DNA of 9,506 nucleotides from DATJXG01 sp035500455. GTDB taxonomy: Bacteria; Acidobacteriota; Terriglobia; Terriglobales; Acidobacteriaceae. Below, piece after piece: positions 1 to 6,533 of this stretch. Position numbers and translations under genes: made by a program. The notes beneath the pieces are model-generated. The model did not search any database, had not been told where the DNA came from, and saw nothing but the letters and a program-made list of their open reading frames with translations. The DNA lies in the NCBI GenBank assembly GCA_035500455.1, contig DATJXG010000390.1, positions 1 through 9,506 of the forward strand, read 5' to 3'. Position 1 is the first letter of the stretch, and each line of letters starts with the position of its first letter.

Positions 1-477
1 CCGCGCATCGGCGATGTGTACGGCGCGCTGCCCGCCATCACCGGCAAACTCGAACTGGAATACGAAGGCGAGATGAAGGGCGCCGACCACGTGGGGCGCG
101 AGTTGATCCGTGCCGCCATCGCCAAGACGTACGACACCTACTTCAAAGGCGTGGACATGCAACAGGTAGTGCAGTGGTTCGACCTGGGCGGCGAGATAAA
201 AATGGAAGACACCGCCAGCGCCGCCGAAGCCCTGCAAGGCCTGCGCGGCATCCAGGGCCTGATGGAAAAACTGACGCGAGTAAACGTCGGGCCAAAGGAC
301 ACTCCCGAGGCGCAGGTTTCCGCGGCGGAGTTCATCCTCGAAGGCCTCTATGCCCACAAAAGAATCGGCCGCAACGAAGAGCGCGTCTTCACCGCCGGCG
401 AAAAACAACCCAAGCGCCAGGAGAGCGCGCTGGACCGGGAGGAGACAAACTACCGCCCGCGAAGGCCGTTTAATTGA
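1..477 (+). CDS. Magnesium-chelatase/MoxR-like AAA+ ATPase, C-terminal part (partial)
   Basis: The reading frame is open from the first base and ends at TGA 475-477, so only the last 158 residues are visible. The Walker A and B motifs lie outside the window. The visible part matches, from memory, the C-terminal region of BchI-like AAA+ ATPases that pair with VWA proteins: a stretch reading ITGKLELEYEGE, a helical segment with GRELIRAAIAKTYDTYF, and a late AAEFILEGLYAHKRIGRN motif. Such ATPases use ATP hydrolysis to remodel or insert metal into a client protein with help from a VWA partner. The next gene downstream encodes exactly such a partner, which supports the call. The last 25 residues or so are charged and probably disordered. 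A MoxR-type ATPase or a protein annotated as a sigma-54-interacting regulator would look similar here. The family is fairly secure; the client is unknown. Confidence 0.8.
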   Translation, partial: PRIGDVYGALPAITGKLELEYEGEMKGADHVGRELIRAAIAKTYDTYFKGVDMQQVVQWFDLGGEIKMEDTASAAEALQGLRGIQGLMEKLTRVNVGPKDTPEAQVSAAEFILEGLYAHKRIGRNEERVFTAGEKQPKRQESALDREETNYRPRRPFN

Positions 478-482
478 AGCCA

Positions 483-597
483 TTAGCTCTTAGCCGTTAG
501 CTCTTAGCTTGAACCCTTTTCCGCTTTGGTTTGCGATCCAACCTCCTGTGAACGCCGGTTTTAAGCTAGGAGCTAGGAGCTAAGAGCCAAAAGCTAA
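483..597. repeat. Two facing blocks of degenerate heptamer repeats
   Basis: The left block (483-510) is four 7-base units: TTAGCTC, TTAGCCG, TTAGCTC, TTAGCTT. The right block (563-597) is five units: AAGCTAG, GAGCTAG, GAGCTAA, GAGCCAA, AAGCTAA. The consensus of one block is the reverse complement of the other. Folded as RNA, 483-510 pairs with 563-590 at 25 of 28 positions counting two G-U pairs, with a loop of 52 bases. The structure fills most of the gap between the ATPase stop and the VWA start. Its role is unknown; a dispersed extragenic repeat or an RNA regulatory stem are both possible. Confidence 0.85.
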
Positions 598-606
598 TAG
601 CCTTCT

Positions 607-1845
607 ATGAAACGCATCCGCTACAGCAAATACGTCCCCGATCCCGCCGGCGAAATGAGCATGGAAGACCTGCTCGGGGCGCTTTCTGACTTCCTTTTGC
701 AGAGCGGATTCCAGAACTACATGTTCTATGACCTGCCGTCGGGCGAGCAGACGATGGAAGATTTGCGCCGCGCCATCGAGCAGGCGCTGCTCGATGGCAA
801 CCTGCTCGACGAGCAAATGCGCGAGCGCCTGCAGCAGATGCAGACCGAAGGCAAGCTCGACGAGCTGATCGAAAAGCTCATCGGGCGCATGGAGCAGGAA
901 GACTACATCAGTATCGACCAGCCTCACGATCCTTCGAAGCAATCCAGCGTGGGCGGCCAGGTGGGCGAAGCGCAGCAGCAGGCCAAGTTCGAAATCACCG
1001 ACAAGAGCCTCGACTTCCTCGGCTTCAAAACGCTGCGCGATCTGCTGGGGTCTTTGGGCAAGTCGAGCTTCGGGCGCCACGATACCCGCGATCTCGCCAC
1101 CGGTATCGAAGCCAGCGGAGCCTCCCGCCGCTACGAGTTCGGCGATACTCTGAATCTCGACATCACTGCGACCTTATCCAGTGCCATCCAGCGCGAGGGC
1201 CTCAAGCTGCCGCTCAACATCGAGTACTCGGACTTGCAGGTGCACCAGTGTGAGTACCAGTCTTCATGCGCCACTGTGCTCATGCTCGATTGCTCGCACT
1301 CCATGATCCTCTATGGCGAAGACCGTTTCACCCCGGCGAAGAAAGTCGCCATGGCGCTCTCCCACCTCATCCGCACGCAATATCCTGGCGATTCTCTGTC
1401 GTTGATTCTCTTTCACGACTCGGCGGAAGAAGTGCCCCTGTCGCAACTGGCGCGAGTGAAAGTCGGCCCCTATTACACCAACACGCGCGAGGGCCTGCGC
1501 CTGGCGCAGCGCATCCTGCAACGCCAGCGCAAGGACATGAAGCAGATCGTCATGATCACCGACGGCAAGCCCTCCGCCCTCACGCTCGAAGACGGCCGCA
1601 TTTACAAGAACGCTTTCGGGCTCGATCCGCTGGTAGTAAGTCAGACTCTGGAAGAAGTTTCCAAGTGCAAGCGCGCCGGAGTAATGATCAATACTTTCAT
1701 GCTTGCTTCCGACTACGGCCTGGTGCAGTTTGTGCAGAAGGTCACGGAAATGTGCCGCGGCAAAGCTTACTTCACTACGCCGTATACTCTGGGGCAGTAC
1801 CTGCTGATGGACTACATGTCCCGCAAGACCAAGACTATCCACTGA
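607..1845 (+). CDS. VWA (von Willebrand factor A) domain protein, partner of chelatase-like ATPase
   Basis: The product is 412 residues with no signal peptide or membrane segment, so it is probably cytoplasmic. Residues 1-170 are mostly helical and acidic, with likely coiled-coil stretches around 50-97. A VWA domain occupies about 220-405. Its metal-ion-dependent adhesion site is complete: DCSHS at 228-232, a threonine at 291 or 293 in YYTNT, and ITDG with Asp319. VWA proteins of this kind act with MoxR/BchI-type AAA+ ATPases as metal-chelatase or protein-remodelling complexes, and the gene upstream encodes such an ATPase 129 bases away on the same strand. The ATG at 607 is chosen because MKRIRYSKY is a typical beginning for these proteins as I recall them. 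No good ribosome binding site precedes it; AGGAG occurs only at 568-572 and 575-579, within the repeat block. The client protein is unknown. Confidence 0.85.
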   Translation: MKRIRYSKYVPDPAGEMSMEDLLGALSDFLLQSGFQNYMFYDLPSGEQTMEDLRRAIEQALLDGNLLDEQMRERLQQMQTEGKLDELIEKLIGRMEQEDYISIDQPHDPSKQSSVGGQVGEAQQQAKFEITDKSLDFLGFKTLRDLLGSLGKSSFGRHDTRDLATGIEASGASRRYEFGDTLNLDITATLSSAIQREGLKLPLNIEYSDLQVHQCEYQSSCATVLMLDCSHSMILYGEDRFTPAKKVAMALSHLIRTQYPGDSLSLILFHDSAEEVPLSQLARVKVGPYYTNTREGLRLAQRILQRQRKDMKQIVMITDGKPSALTLEDGRIYKNAFGLDPLVVSQTLEEVSKCKRAGVMINTFMLASDYGLVQFVQKVTEMCRGKAYFTTPYTLGQYLLMDYMSRKTKTIH

Positions 1846-2001
1846 TCTGTCCGGCAACTTTTCATCCCTTATCCGCATCTCGGAACCAAACGCCGCGGAC
1901 CGGTGTCAACTATCAGAAGGGACAGGTATCAGCCCCTTTTGGTGTGCACGGTGGGCTGGACGGTTATGAATCCCCTCCGAACCTTTGCTGGCGCCATCGG
2001 C

Positions 2002-2042
2002 CAGGGGAGGCTAAAACCCCTGTCCGGCAAGGCCTTTGCCGG
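2002..2042. repeat. Adjacent double hairpin, possible REP-like extragenic element
   Basis: Two stem-loops follow one another with one base between them. The first is a 6-bp perfect stem (2002-2007 with 2017-2022, loop of 9). The second is a 7-bp perfect stem (2024-2030 with 2036-2042, loop of 5). The first loop carries GGCTAAAA, which resembles hairpin-pair repeats I associate with acidobacterial intergenic regions. That link is from memory and was not tested. Neither stem is followed by a T-run, so intrinsic termination is unlikely. Confidence 0.4.
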
Positions 2043-2190
2043 TTTCTCACCAGGTTACTGCCGTAATTTCCACAGATGGCACGGAAAAGCGGAAGTGGTA
2101 CCATTATGGAAACAGGTTCAACCTAGGAAAATTCCGGCCCCTGCTGCGCCAGTGCTGCGTATCAGCCTGGAATGGCCGAGGCTCCCACGT

Positions 2191-2195
2191 GGAGG
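2191..2195 (+). promoter_or_regulatory. Ribosome binding site fixing the start of the OmpA-like gene
   Basis: GGAGG ends seven bases before the ATG at 2203. It selects this internal start over the in-frame ATG about 300 bases upstream, and the protein then begins with a proper signal peptide. The site lies in a short palindromic context, CTCC 2182-2185 facing GGAG 2191-2194 around CACGT, which could partly mask it. Confidence 0.75.
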
Positions 2196-2202
2196 ACCGA
2201 CA

Positions 2203-3042
2203 ATGAAGAGTCGTATTCTGGTAGCCCTGCTGTTGTGCACTGCTTTTGCCCTCCCGGTATTCGCGCAATCTTCTGATTCCAGCGCGCAGCCGGCCGCAAC
2301 TTCTTCGGCTCAAACCGCAACCGGCAAAGAGCCTTTGCAGTACAAACCTCAGAACTTCTGGGACGGCGATCAGCCCAGCGGTTTCTGGCTCATCTTCCAC
2401 GCCTTCGCCAGCAAGGGATACGTGCAGCGCAACGCCCAGATGATCCAGGACCGGATCAACGAACTTAACGGCCTCACCGATGCCAACGCCCAGAAGATCA
2501 AAGACGTTGACAACAACGCCCAGCACGGCATTCAGCTGGCGTCGGCCAAAGTGGACGAAGCCGATCAGCACACCCTCGACGCCTCCAACAAAGCGCAGAT
2601 GGCCTCGCAGACCGCCAACACCGTCAACACCCGGGCCACGACCGTCGCGACCGTGGTCGGGAATCTCGATCAGTACAAGGCTGACAACCGCACCGTGATC
2701 CGTTTCCGTCCCGGACAGGGTGCATTGAGCAAGCAAGCCAAGGAAGCCCTCGACCAGGCCGCGGCCCAGTTGAAAGACCAGCACGGGTACGTCATCGAAG
2801 TGCAGGCCTTCTCTTCCGGCAGCGGTCAGGCCGGCATCGCCGCTTCGCGCAGGATGGCTGACTCGGTGGAGCGCTATCTGGTGCTCAACCACGACATTCC
2901 TTCCTATCGCATTTATGTTCTGGCCCTGGGCAATGCGCCGGTGGCTGGGGAGGAAACAGCTAAGGGAACCAGCAAGAACCGCGTCGAAGTCAGCGTGCTG
3001 CGCAACGGCCTCGATCAAATGGCTTCCAGCACGGCAAAGTAG
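2203..3042 (+). CDS. Secreted coiled-coil protein with C-terminal OmpA-like domain
   Basis: The product is 279 residues starting at the ATG behind a GGAGG site. Residues 1-21 form a signal peptide (MKSR, a hydrophobic core, then PVFA before Gln22). Residues 22-45 are a Ser/Ala/Thr-rich linker. Residues 75-160 are Ala/Asn/Asp/Gln-rich and helical, resembling the coiled coils of outer-membrane lipoproteins. Residues 163-267 form an OmpA-C-like domain: VIRFRPGQGALSKQAKEAL, then VIEVQAFSSGSG, RRMADSVERYL, and a late KNRVEVSVL. Such domains usually anchor envelope proteins to peptidoglycan. Here the aspartate that normally binds diaminopimelate (Asp271 in E. coli OmpA) aligns with Ser205, while the arginine partner is kept (Arg216 or Arg217). 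Peptidoglycan binding is therefore doubtful. There is no lipobox cysteine or beta-barrel, so it is probably periplasmic. It stands alone as a gene. Confidence 0.85.
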   Translation: MKSRILVALLLCTAFALPVFAQSSDSSAQPAATSSAQTATGKEPLQYKPQNFWDGDQPSGFWLIFHAFASKGYVQRNAQMIQDRINELNGLTDANAQKIKDVDNNAQHGIQLASAKVDEADQHTLDASNKAQMASQTANTVNTRATTVATVVGNLDQYKADNRTVIRFRPGQGALSKQAKEALDQAAAQLKDQHGYVIEVQAFSSGSGQAGIAASRRMADSVERYLVLNHDIPSYRIYVLALGNAPVAGEETAKGTSKNRVEVSVLRNGLDQMASSTAK

Positions 3043-3073
3043 AAACCGGCCGGATGACGACAAAACCTGCACC

Positions 3074-3128
3074 CTGAGCCGGTAAGCTCAGGCCGGCGAG
3101 GCGGGCGCCCCGCAAAGGCGCCCGCCTC
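3074..3128 (+). terminator. Two GC-rich hairpins after the OmpA-like gene
   Basis: CTGAGC 3074-3079 pairs with GCTCAG 3086-3091 around a loop of 6. GAGGCGGGCGCC 3098-3109 pairs perfectly over 12 bp with 3117-3128 around a loop of 7. They begin 31 bases after the TAG stop and could end transcription, but no T-run follows. They could instead be an extragenic repeat or a stem that stabilises the mRNA 3' end. Confidence 0.5.
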
Positions 3129-3153
3129 CCACGTGGGGCAAACTCTCTCCTTG

Positions 3154-3189
3154 AAAACCAGATCCGTTGATTGAGACTTAAGGATCTGG
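3154..3189 (-). terminator. Possible intrinsic terminator of the SMP-30-family gene
   Basis: CCAGATCC (3158-3165) and GGATCTGG (3182-3189) form a perfect 8-bp inverted repeat with a loop of 16. Read on the minus strand, the stem is followed at once by TTTT (3157-3154). It lies 35 bases beyond the stop of the minus-strand gene that ends at 3224. The long loop and short T-run make it a moderate candidate only. Confidence 0.45.
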
Positions 3190-3223
3190 AACCGCCGTCT
3201 CGGCAGCGCGCTGGCGAGGTTTC

Positions 3224-4255
3224 TTAGTTCCTTATCCCCGCCACGCTCAGCTTGATGCGGTAGATGCTGGTGCTGGCGGTGATGTAGAGCGTCTTGCCGT
3301 CGGCGTCGCCCCAGGCCACATTGGCCACCCGCTCAGGAACGGTGATGGTGCCGATGTGTTTCCCTTCCGGCGAGATGATCCACACTCCGCCTGGTCCCGA
3401 GCCATAAATATTTCCCAGCTTGTCCACGCGAATGCCGTCCGGGCCGCCCACGCCTTTTTCTTCCGAGGCATCGAGAAAGATCTCTCCGTCGCCCACCGAT
3501 CCATCGGGCAGCACCTTGTAGCGCATCCAGCAGTTCCTGCCTGATTCCGCGATGTACAGATATTTTTCGTCCGGTGAAAAAGCAATCCCATTCGGCCTGC
3601 CCAGATCTTTAATGATGAGTTTCAGCTTGTCGTGCTCAGGCGGCGTCCCCGGCTTGTGCTGCCGCGCTCCTATGATCCGGTACACGCCGTTGACCTTCAA
3701 GTCTTTCTCAGGATCGGTATCGCTCTGCGTAGCCAGTCCGTAAGGCGGATCGGTGAAGTACAGCGAGCCATCCGACTTGTACACCAGATCATTCGGGCTG
3801 TTGAGCCGCTGCCCCTGGTAGGTATCGGCCAGCACCGTGATCTTTGCCTTCGGGCTGAGCGACTCCAGCCGCCACACGTTGCGCCGAGCGTGCCCTGCCA
3901 CCGAGACTCTGCCTTCCGGATCGAGCGTCATGCCGTTCGAGCCAGGCTCCGGCCCCTGGAACGGCTCCTTGCCGGTGTATCCGCTGGGATGAATGAAAAC
4001 GCTCGCGCCCTTTCCCGGCACCCACTGATCGATATTGTTGGCGGGAATCTCGGCGAACAGCAGCGTTCCGGCGTGAGTCCAGACCGGCCCTTCCGTCCAC
4101 TTGTCGAAGCCGGAGGCGACTTTCTCCAGCTTGGCATTCGCCGGAACCAGCTTGTCCACGGCTGGATCGAGCCGCTGAATTTCCTGGGAAAAGAGCGGGA
4201 GAGCAAGAAGACTCAACGTCAACACCATGAGGGAACACACTGTGCCTATCTTCAT
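3224..4255 (-). CDS. Secreted SMP-30/gluconolactonase/LRE-family protein
   Basis: The product is 343 residues. Residues 1-23 look like a signal peptide (MKIGTVCSLM, then a Leu-rich core ending LPLFS), which places the enzyme in the periplasm or outside. The rest is a six-bladed beta-propeller of the SMP-30/gluconolactonase family. The family metal-site positions can all be seen: Glu55 in EGPVW, Asn155 in NSPNDL, Asn222 in RPNGIAFSPD and Asp273 in GGPDGI. Blade motifs with GSLYFTDPPYGL and DKLGNIYGSGPGGVW are also typical. Family members are divalent-metal lactonases or related hydrolases of sugar lactones and organophosphate-like esters; the true substrate here cannot be told. The ATG at 4253-4255 is preceded only by a weak GAGGT about 13 bases upstream. 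The gene stands alone, converging on the OmpA-like gene and diverging from tadG. Similar proteins in soil bacteria are often tied to sugar-acid catabolism. Confidence 0.88.
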   Translation of the reverse strand: MKIGTVCSLMVLTLSLLALPLFSQEIQRLDPAVDKLVPANAKLEKVASGFDKWTEGPVWTHAGTLLFAEIPANNIDQWVPGKGASVFIHPSGYTGKEPFQGPEPGSNGMTLDPEGRVSVAGHARRNVWRLESLSPKAKITVLADTYQGQRLNSPNDLVYKSDGSLYFTDPPYGLATQSDTDPEKDLKVNGVYRIIGARQHKPGTPPEHDKLKLIIKDLGRPNGIAFSPDEKYLYIAESGRNCWMRYKVLPDGSVGDGEIFLDASEEKGVGGPDGIRVDKLGNIYGSGPGGVWIISPEGKHIGTITVPERVANVAWGDADGKTLYITASTSIYRIKLSVAGIRN

Positions 4256-4478
4256 GCCGGGGATTGTACCTCAAACTGAGCGGAGAACAGGACCTGGGGG
4301 CAGGTGGCGAAACCAGGCAGCCCGAATCTTATCCTCGGATCGCCCAAGACTAAATCCCAACCTCTTGCCCACGCCCATGTACTAACTATTTCTCCAAATC
4401 ACGGCCTTCCGCTATTGTTTGCCCCACCCCACCGCCCCTTAAGAATAGTGCCCGTCCCCCTGCGGGCGCAGACTCCCT
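4256..4478. promoter_or_regulatory. Divergent intergenic region between SMP-30-family and tadG-like genes
   Basis: These 223 bases separate two genes transcribed away from each other, so promoters for both should lie here. I found no strong sigma-70 match by eye. The tadG-proximal half is C-rich on the plus strand (4423-4461). A small hairpin, GCCCG 4450-4454 with CGGGC 4463-4467, sits just before the proposed tadG start. No long reading frame here looks like a real gene. Confidence 0.4.
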
Positions 4479-5861
4479 ATGGAATACCGGACTGCAGCTC
4501 AAAGTTCGGGTTCGAGCCGCTGGGGACGCGCTCGGCTCACCCACTCGGCAAACCGCCCTAATGCGTCTGAGCGCGGCCAGACCTTATTGCTGGTCGCCAT
4601 TTCTCTGGCCGTGGTGGTCGGAATGGCCGCGCTGGCGATTGACGTAACGAATCTGTACCTTGCTCGCAGCCAGGCGGAAAAGGCAGCCGATGCCGCTGCC
4701 CTGGCCGGCGCCAAGGCTTTCGTCCGGTCAAGCTTCACCTCCGGAGGCCTGGGCTCGCCGCTATCTGAGGCCGCACAAAGCCAGGTCTGCAACGGGGGTT
4801 CCGGCCTGGCGGACCGGCAAGCCGTGGCCGAAGCCAATCAGAACAAGATCGCCGGGGTCCAACCCGGCAGCGTAGCAACCTCGTGCAATCTGGCCACGCC
4901 CGGAAATCCCCGCATCGCCGTGACCGTAACCCGCGACAACTTACCGACTTTTTTCGGCCGTATTTTCCACCGCGAGGGAGAGCTTGTCCGCGCCACCTCC
5001 CGGGCCGAAGCCTACAACCCAGCCGGCCAGCCACTGCCAATCAGTGTGGGATCGGTGAAGCCCTGGCTGGTTTCCAACTGCGATGCCACCAACGCTGCTC
5101 CAGCCAATCCCAATTGCCCGGGCAGCGCCTACTTCCTCGATCCCTCCAGAAACTACGCCGTGGCCAATTCCGGCAACTTCATCGGCCAACGCATCACCCT
5201 GCAGCAAATCCTGCCGGGAGTAGTTCCACTGAACCTGCTCAACAGCTACTACATGCTCAACATGCCGATCAGCAGCGCGTCGGCATTCTGCCCCGCGGAA
5301 TCGGCGCCCTCGTGCGGTCCTATCGACGCCGGCTCGCCTGGCTACTTCGAAAGCGTAGCCTGCGCCAACTCGGTGCAGTTGACCTGCGGCCCCAGCGATG
5401 CCCAGGGCGTTTCTGTTTCCCTGCTGGGCGGCATTCTTTCTCCGCCTAATGCCGACCGGGCCGTACAGTGCCTGATTCACGCCGATGATTACGGAAGCAA
5501 TCAAGGCCAGGACTCCTTCGAGTTCACCGGCATCGGCGATCCCATGACCATCGACGGAGGCTACAACAACCCCAACCCGCAGCTTCGCAGCATCGATAAC
5601 ATCAGCCGCAGCGACTCCGTGGTCACGGTTCCCATCTGGGATGGCAACGGCGCCTGCAACCCGGGCGTTCTTTGTCCTCCATTCAAGATTGTCGGCTTCA
5701 TGCAACTCGGGATTCTCCGTGTCCGGCGGCCGGCGCTCGGCATTCTCGGCAGCGGCCGCATCGACGCCCGCATCCTCAACGTCGCAGGATGCGGCTCCGC
5801 CAGCGGCACGGCAATCTCCGGCGGAGGCGGCTCGCCCATCCCCGTGCGCCTGGTTCAGTAA
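4479..5861 (+). CDS. TadG-like Flp/Tad pilus-assembly protein
   Basis: The product is 460 residues. A short basic N-terminus (about 1-32) leads into a single membrane helix (GQTLLLVAISLAVVVGMAAL, 33-52), then the family hallmark AIDVTNLYLARSQAEKAADAAALAGAKAF (53-81). This matches the Tad/TadG N-terminal domain, which anchors the protein in the inner membrane with the rest outside the cytoplasm. The long remainder is Asn/Pro/Gly-rich and holds 12 cysteines (104, 136, 201, 213, 271, 279, 295, 303, 331, 393, 399, 438), suggesting disulfides. I see no VWA MIDAS motif, which many TadG proteins have. The ATG at 4479 is the only ATG that fits in this frame ahead of the membrane helix, but it has no clear ribosome binding site, so the exact start is uncertain. 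Two TadE-like genes follow on the same strand. No TadA ATPase, TadB/C or secretin genes are in the window, so the partner machinery must be elsewhere or absent. Confidence 0.82.
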   Translation: MEYRTAAQSSGSSRWGRARLTHSANRPNASERGQTLLLVAISLAVVVGMAALAIDVTNLYLARSQAEKAADAAALAGAKAFVRSSFTSGGLGSPLSEAAQSQVCNGGSGLADRQAVAEANQNKIAGVQPGSVATSCNLATPGNPRIAVTVTRDNLPTFFGRIFHREGELVRATSRAEAYNPAGQPLPISVGSVKPWLVSNCDATNAAPANPNCPGSAYFLDPSRNYAVANSGNFIGQRITLQQILPGVVPLNLLNSYYMLNMPISSASAFCPAESAPSCGPIDAGSPGYFESVACANSVQLTCGPSDAQGVSVSLLGGILSPPNADRAVQCLIHADDYGSNQGQDSFEFTGIGDPMTIDGGYNNPNPQLRSIDNISRSDSVVTVPIWDGNGACNPGVLCPPFKIVGFMQLGILRVRRPALGILGSGRIDARILNVAGCGSASGTAISGGGGSPIPVRLVQ

Positions 5862-5916
5862 GGCTGGTTCAGTAAGGTTGGTTCCAGTAATTATTTTCAG
5901 TAGTTATTTTCAGTAG
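5850..5916. repeat. Five tandem TTCAGTA-type repeats across the end of tadG
   Basis: CTGGTTCAGTAAGG occurs twice exactly, at 5850-5863 and 5864-5877. It is followed by a diverged copy TTGGTTCCAGTAA (5878-5890), then by TTATTTTCAGTAG twice exactly (5891-5903 and 5904-5916). The shared core TTC(C)AGTA recurs every 13-15 bases. The first copy carries the TAA stop of the TadG-like gene (5859-5861). Later TAA and TAG triplets in the copies close all three plus-strand frames. The AT-rich second half contrasts with the GC-rich surroundings. Confidence 0.9.
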
Positions 5917-5949
5917 TGATTTGCGGACAGAAGAAGGCCTCAACCCGAT

Positions 5950-6525
5950 ATGACGAGACCGATGTTCAGTCAGGCGCCCGGCGGAATGCCGGCCGCACTC
6001 GACGCCACCGAAGGCTCGCAGCTCGTCGAACTCGCAGTCTGCCTGCCGCTGTTGGTGGTTTTTGCCGTGGGCATCATCGATTTCGGCGGCGCCTTCAATC
6101 TCAAGCACAAACTGGACATTGCCGCACAACAGGCCGCCCGCTTTGCCTCAAATCAGCCTTCCGCCGACATCACCAATTTCAATCCGCGCTCCACTGAGGC
6201 CATTCACGACTTCATCCTGAGTTCCCTGCTCTCCGCCAATATCAACACCTGTGGCCTCGCCGCTTCCGCGCCCACCAAGCAGAACCTGAAATGGACTTAC
6301 ATCGCCGCCAGCAATTGTCCGGGCACGCTCACATTGACGATCGACCGCGGGTACACATTCCAATCCAGCGGGCGAAATCGGCTGACCATGGAAGCAACTC
6401 ACGTCACCATCAGTTACCCCTATCAATGGCGCTTCGGACGCGTGATCCAGCTGGTCGCCCCCGGAGCCACCTACGGCGGAACATCCCTGATCTCAGCGGA
6501 AGCGATTGCCGAAAATCTCAACTAG
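5950..6525 (+). CDS. TadE-like pilin-related membrane protein
   Basis: The product is 191 residues. A short leader ends at Gly22, followed by SQLVE with Glu27 and a hydrophobic helix (LAVCLPLLVVFAVGIIDFGGAF, about 28-49). Then comes KLDIAAQQAARFAS, the usual TadE pattern of a small-residue helix after the membrane segment. The Gly22 / Glu+5 arrangement matches prepilin-peptidase sites in TadE and TadF proteins, known pseudopilins of the Flp system. The extracytoplasmic part (about 50-191) has two cysteines, 101 and 123, that could pair. The ATG at 5950 follows AGAAGG (5932-5937) at a spacing longer than usual; Met5 and Met13 are other possible starts and would not change the processed protein. 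It lies 88 bases after tadG, across the TTCAGTA repeats, and 8 bases before the next gene, so it is probably in one operon with them. Confidence 0.82.
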   Translation: MTRPMFSQAPGGMPAALDATEGSQLVELAVCLPLLVVFAVGIIDFGGAFNLKHKLDIAAQQAARFASNQPSADITNFNPRSTEAIHDFILSSLLSANINTCGLAASAPTKQNLKWTYIAASNCPGTLTLTIDRGYTFQSSGRNRLTMEATHVTISYPYQWRFGRVIQLVAPGATYGGTSLISAEAIAENLN

Positions 6526-6533
6526 GACAGCCA

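Larger units (their letters stand above)
1846..2202. other. Intergenic region with three short hairpins
   Basis: This stretch of 357 bases separates the VWA gene from the OmpA-like gene. The frame of the downstream gene is open through much of it, but the predicted product would have no signal peptide at its start, so I treat it as non-coding. Three inverted repeats are visible. CAGAAGGG 1914-1921 pairs with CCCTTTTG 1934-1941 with one G-U pair. CAGGGG 2002-2007 pairs with CCCCTG 2017-2022 across a loop containing GGCTAAAA. CCGGCAA 2024-2030 pairs with TTGCCGG 2036-2042. The last two are adjacent, as in dispersed paired-hairpin elements. No convincing sigma-70 promoter was found by eye, although the promoter of the next gene probably lies here. 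Confidence 0.5.

Noticed and set aside
607..1845. ATPase/VWA pair as a possible antiviral ternary-type system
   Set aside because: No effector, nuclease or kinase gene accompanies the pair, and the ATPase resembles the magnesium-chelatase/MoxR kind, so a housekeeping chaperone or chelatase role is simpler.
1264..1878. Open frame of 204 codons opposite the VWA gene
   Set aside because: It lies antisense to the MIDAS-bearing VWA domain and shows no family motif or ribosome binding site.
1903..2202. N-terminal extension of the OmpA-like gene by 100 codons
   Set aside because: The extension would bury the signal peptide inside the protein, and the internal ATG at 2203 has an ideal GGAGG site.
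2182..3136. 11-base direct repeat CTCCCACGTGG at 2182-2192 and 3126-3136 flanking the OmpA-like gene, as a possible mobile-unit boundary
   Set aside because: An exact 11-base repeat is expected by chance several times in a window this long, and no transposase or integrase is present.
4505..4518. GGTTCGAGCC, resembling a tRNA T-arm and hence a possible tRNA fragment or attachment site
   Set aside because: No acceptor, anticodon or D-arm pairing can be found around it, and it lies in the frame leading into the TadG membrane helix.
4941..5705. Open frame of 254 codons on the minus strand opposite the TadG-like gene
   Set aside because: Its translation has no recognisable domain and an Ala/Gly/Val/Arg-rich composition typical of the antisense of a GC-rich gene. 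The plus-strand gene has clear family motifs.
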